Positions 42,605-44,168 of a stretch of DNA of 44,168 bases are shown piece by piece (position 1 is the stretch's first letter; every line of letters begins with the position of its first letter). The position numbers were made by a program, and so were the translations under genes. A model generated the notes under the pieces. It was not told the origin of the DNA and searched no databases. It was given only the letters and a program-made list of their open reading frames with translations. The DNA comes from Simkania sp. (GTDB taxonomy: Bacteria > Chlamydiota > Chlamydiia > Chlamydiales > Simkaniaceae), in assembly GCA_027942475.1 (NCBI GenBank), contig JAQFVP010000009.1:1-44168 (forward strand), given 5' to 3'.

Positions 42605-43699
42605 TACCCAAATTCCTTTAGATAGATGTTCACAAAGTCATCGATTCCTCCATCCATGACCTCTTGAATATTTCCCGTTTCATGTTTAGTGCGCGTGTCT
42701 TTGACGAGGGTATAGGGTTGAAAAATGTAGTTTCTAATCTGCGATCCCCAGGCAATCTCTTTTTTTTCTCCCCCTATGGCCTTGATTGAAGCTTCCCGTT
42801 CCAAAACTTTTTTCTCGTAGAGCTTCGAGCGAAGCATTTTTAAACAGGTCTCTTTGTTTTGCAATTGACTCCGCTCACCCTGGCAAGTCACTACAATCCC
42901 GGTTTCAAGGTGTGTGATGCGTACAGCCGAATCGGTTGTATTTACATGTTGACCACCTGCGCCACTTGAGCGAAACGTATCAATGCGTATCTCTTCTGGA
43001 CGAATCTCTACTGCAACATCACTTTCAATTTCTGGGACTACATCGACAGAAGCAAAACTGGTATGGCGGCGAGCATTGCTGTCAAAAGGGGAAATGCGCA
43101 CGAGGCGATGGACCCCTTTTTCTGCTTTACAGTAGCCGTAGGCAAACGGACCCATCACGCGCAAAGTGACTTGTTTGATGCCCGCAACCTCTCCATCTAG
43201 TTTGTCGACGATCTCAATATTCCACCCCTTTTTAGATATCCACCTCTGATACATGCGCAAAAGCATCGATACCCAATCACAGGACTCTGTTCCCCCAGCG
43301 CCTGCATTAATCATGAAAAAGCAACTCTTGTTGTCGAGTTTTCCAGAAAGCATTTTCTTGATTTCTAGATCTTCTAACTGGCATTGAATTGCGTGGAGCT
43401 CATCAACGAGCTCTTGGTAGAGGTCCGCTTCCCTTTCCCGATTTACTTCGAGAAGCAAGCTGTGACAGTCCTCAAATCGACGCTTGATGTCAATGGCTGG
43501 AACCGTCCATGCTTTAAGTTCATTTGCGCGCAGGACAACTGATTGAGCTTTTTCTGTATCTAACCAAAATGACGCACCTTCCATCTCTTTTTCCAGCTCG
43601 GCAATTTGAGTCTGTTTGCTTTCAATGTCAAAGGAACCTCCAAATTTGAAGAAGGCGTTCTTGAATAGCTTTTGTAATAATATAGATGTCGTCGTTCAT
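42604..43699 (-). CDS. prfB: Peptide chain release factor 2, programmed +1 frameshift
   Basis: Recognises UGA and UAA. The gene is in two frames. The first begins at the ATG at 43699 and reads MNDDIYIITKAIQERLLQ, ending at codon 23 with CTT followed by TGA (43630-43628). Shifting +1 at CTT-TGA-C continues as DIESKQTQIAELEKEMEGA and on to 42604, giving 364 residues, almost the E. coli length. GGAGG lies three bases upstream of the CTT, exactly the geometry of the E. coli site, so RF2 can autoregulate by competing with frameshifting at its own UGA codon. The RF2-specific SPF is at 203-205 and GGQ at 248-250. Confidence 0.97.
43627..43640 (-). promoter_or_regulatory. prfB programmed frameshift site
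   Basis: The minus strand reads GAGGTTCCTTTGAC at this place: an internal Shine-Dalgarno-like GGAGG, a three-base gap, the slippery CTT codon, then TGA followed by C. This is the canonical RF2 autoregulatory signal, in which slow termination at UGA-C allows the tRNA to slip forward by one base. Confidence 0.95.
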
Positions 43700-43725
43700 T
43701 GTATCCGCGAGTACTTTTCTCATAC

Positions 43726-43754
43726 ATTCTATGAAAGAATCTTACAAAAATCAA
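43726..43754 (-). promoter_or_regulatory. Promoter of the prfB operon
   Basis: On the minus strand TTGATT (43749-43754) and TAGAAT (43726-43731) are 17 bases apart, matching four and five of six consensus bases. Transcription would start about 20 bases upstream of the prfB ATG. Confidence 0.6.
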
Positions 43755-44117
43755 TCCATTTTCAGTATCGGTCGGATAGATAAGAAAAGGGGATGGGGAA
43801 AACCCACCCGTTTAGGGGGGATGAAAAAACCCCGACCATAGAAAAAAAACTTATATAGCCTTACCCCGAGCTTGAACACTTTTTAAAAAAAGAATTTGGT
43901 AAACTTTTGCGTGCTTGATAAGCCCTAGGAAGGACGCCCAAATTAGATTACTTCTTATGCGGTAAAAAAAGATCAAAACACTCTGTTTTATATTTTAAAT
44001 GAAATGAAAATTCATTTATAATTTATTATTGTAAATAAACATGCGATATCTTATATTATAGATAAATGAATGTTTTTTAATTAATTAAATTTTTTAAAAG
44101 AATTATTTTTTTAAGTA
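43755..44117. other. AT-rich non-coding stretch
   Basis: I see no gene or RNA. The left part has G- and C-runs (GGGGATGGGG, CCCACCCG, GGGGGG) around 43790-43840. From about 43980 the sequence is extremely AT-rich with many short A/T palindromes. Confidence 0.5.
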
Positions 44118-44168
44118 TTTCAAAAAATTCTAATATATTTGGGGTTAACATATTAGAATTTTTTGAAA
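44118..44168. repeat. Perfect 19-bp inverted repeat at the window end
   Basis: The left arm TTTCAAAAAATTCTAATAT (44118-44136) and its exact complement (44150-44168) flank a 13-base centre beginning ATTTGGGG. The last base of the window is the last base of the right arm. It could be a hairpin, a terminal repeat of a mobile element or the point where an assembly stopped. Confidence 0.9.

Noticed and set aside
43628..43630. In-frame TGA near the start of prfB taken as a disabling mutation
   Set aside because: The surrounding GGAGG, CTT and TGA-C arrangement is the standard RF2 frameshift signal, so the gene is intact.

Overview
This window comes from the chromosome of a member of the Chlamydiota, most likely an environmental (Parachlamydiales-like) chlamydia rather than a Chlamydia species. 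The evidence is protein type and gene order. Several blocks match orders I recall from Chlamydia trachomatis: recD-metG-small gene-gmk-rnhB-rplS-trmD-rpsP-ffh-prmC-prfA-rpmE, pcnB-lpxB, the yceD/rpmF/plsX/rng/plsB/insulinase neighbourhood, and yebC-acetyltransferase-prfB. Inserted among them are lineage-specific gene families and an extra yicC gene, as expected of the larger genomes of amoeba- or arthropod-associated chlamydiae. I cannot name a genus.

Layout. 0-2 kb: two unrecognised membrane-associated proteins, the first possibly cut by the window edge. 2-6.5 kb (minus strand): rpiA, tyrS, a small unknown gene overlapping tyrS, and pepF. 6.5-9.1 kb: a gene-poor, AT-rich zone holding one intact coiled-coil membrane protein and at least four broken relatives, linked by direct and inverted repeats. 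9.3-11.4 kb: groES-groEL behind a CIRCE operator, closed by a perfect terminator hairpin. 11.5-14.7 kb: an AsmA-like protein, tRNA-Asn and a RecD2 helicase. 14.7-26.5 kb (minus strand): a long translation, secretion and RNA-processing cluster whose genes mostly overlap or abut. It runs from two DUF502 membrane proteins through holC, rpmE, prfA, prmC, ffh, rpsP, trmD, rplS and rnhB, then yicC, gmk, an omega-like rpoZ and metG. 26.7-29.7 kb (plus strand): a DTW/Tsr3-type RNA modification enzyme, pcnB and lpxB. 29.8-33.0 kb (minus strand): a tandem array of two unknown gene families in the order B-A-B-(decayed A/B)-A. 33.1-40.8 kb (plus strand): yceD, rpmF, plsX, rng, plsB and a pitrilysin/insulinase protease. 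40.8-43.7 kb (minus strand): prfB, read through a programmed frameshift, two GNAT acetyltransferases and yebC. The last 450 bases are AT-rich and end exactly at the end of a 19-bp perfect inverted repeat.

How the genes work together. The conserved part is mostly information processing: release factors RF1 and RF2 with the methyltransferase PrmC, ribosomal proteins L19, S16, L31 and L32, SRP54, TrmD, two aminoacyl-tRNA synthetases, RNase HII, RNase G, YicC and PcnB. It also includes envelope lipid synthesis (PlsX, PlsB, LpxB) and proteostasis (GroES/EL, PepF, the insulinase).

The accessory part is the most novel. Three unrelated-looking families (coiled-coil, A and B) share a start of the form M-S-x-x-[S/A]-I, most behind a strong Shine-Dalgarno site. 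They lie in repeat-rich arrays with pseudogene debris. I infer that they are fast-evolving, possibly secreted host-interaction proteins; no function is demonstrated by sequence.
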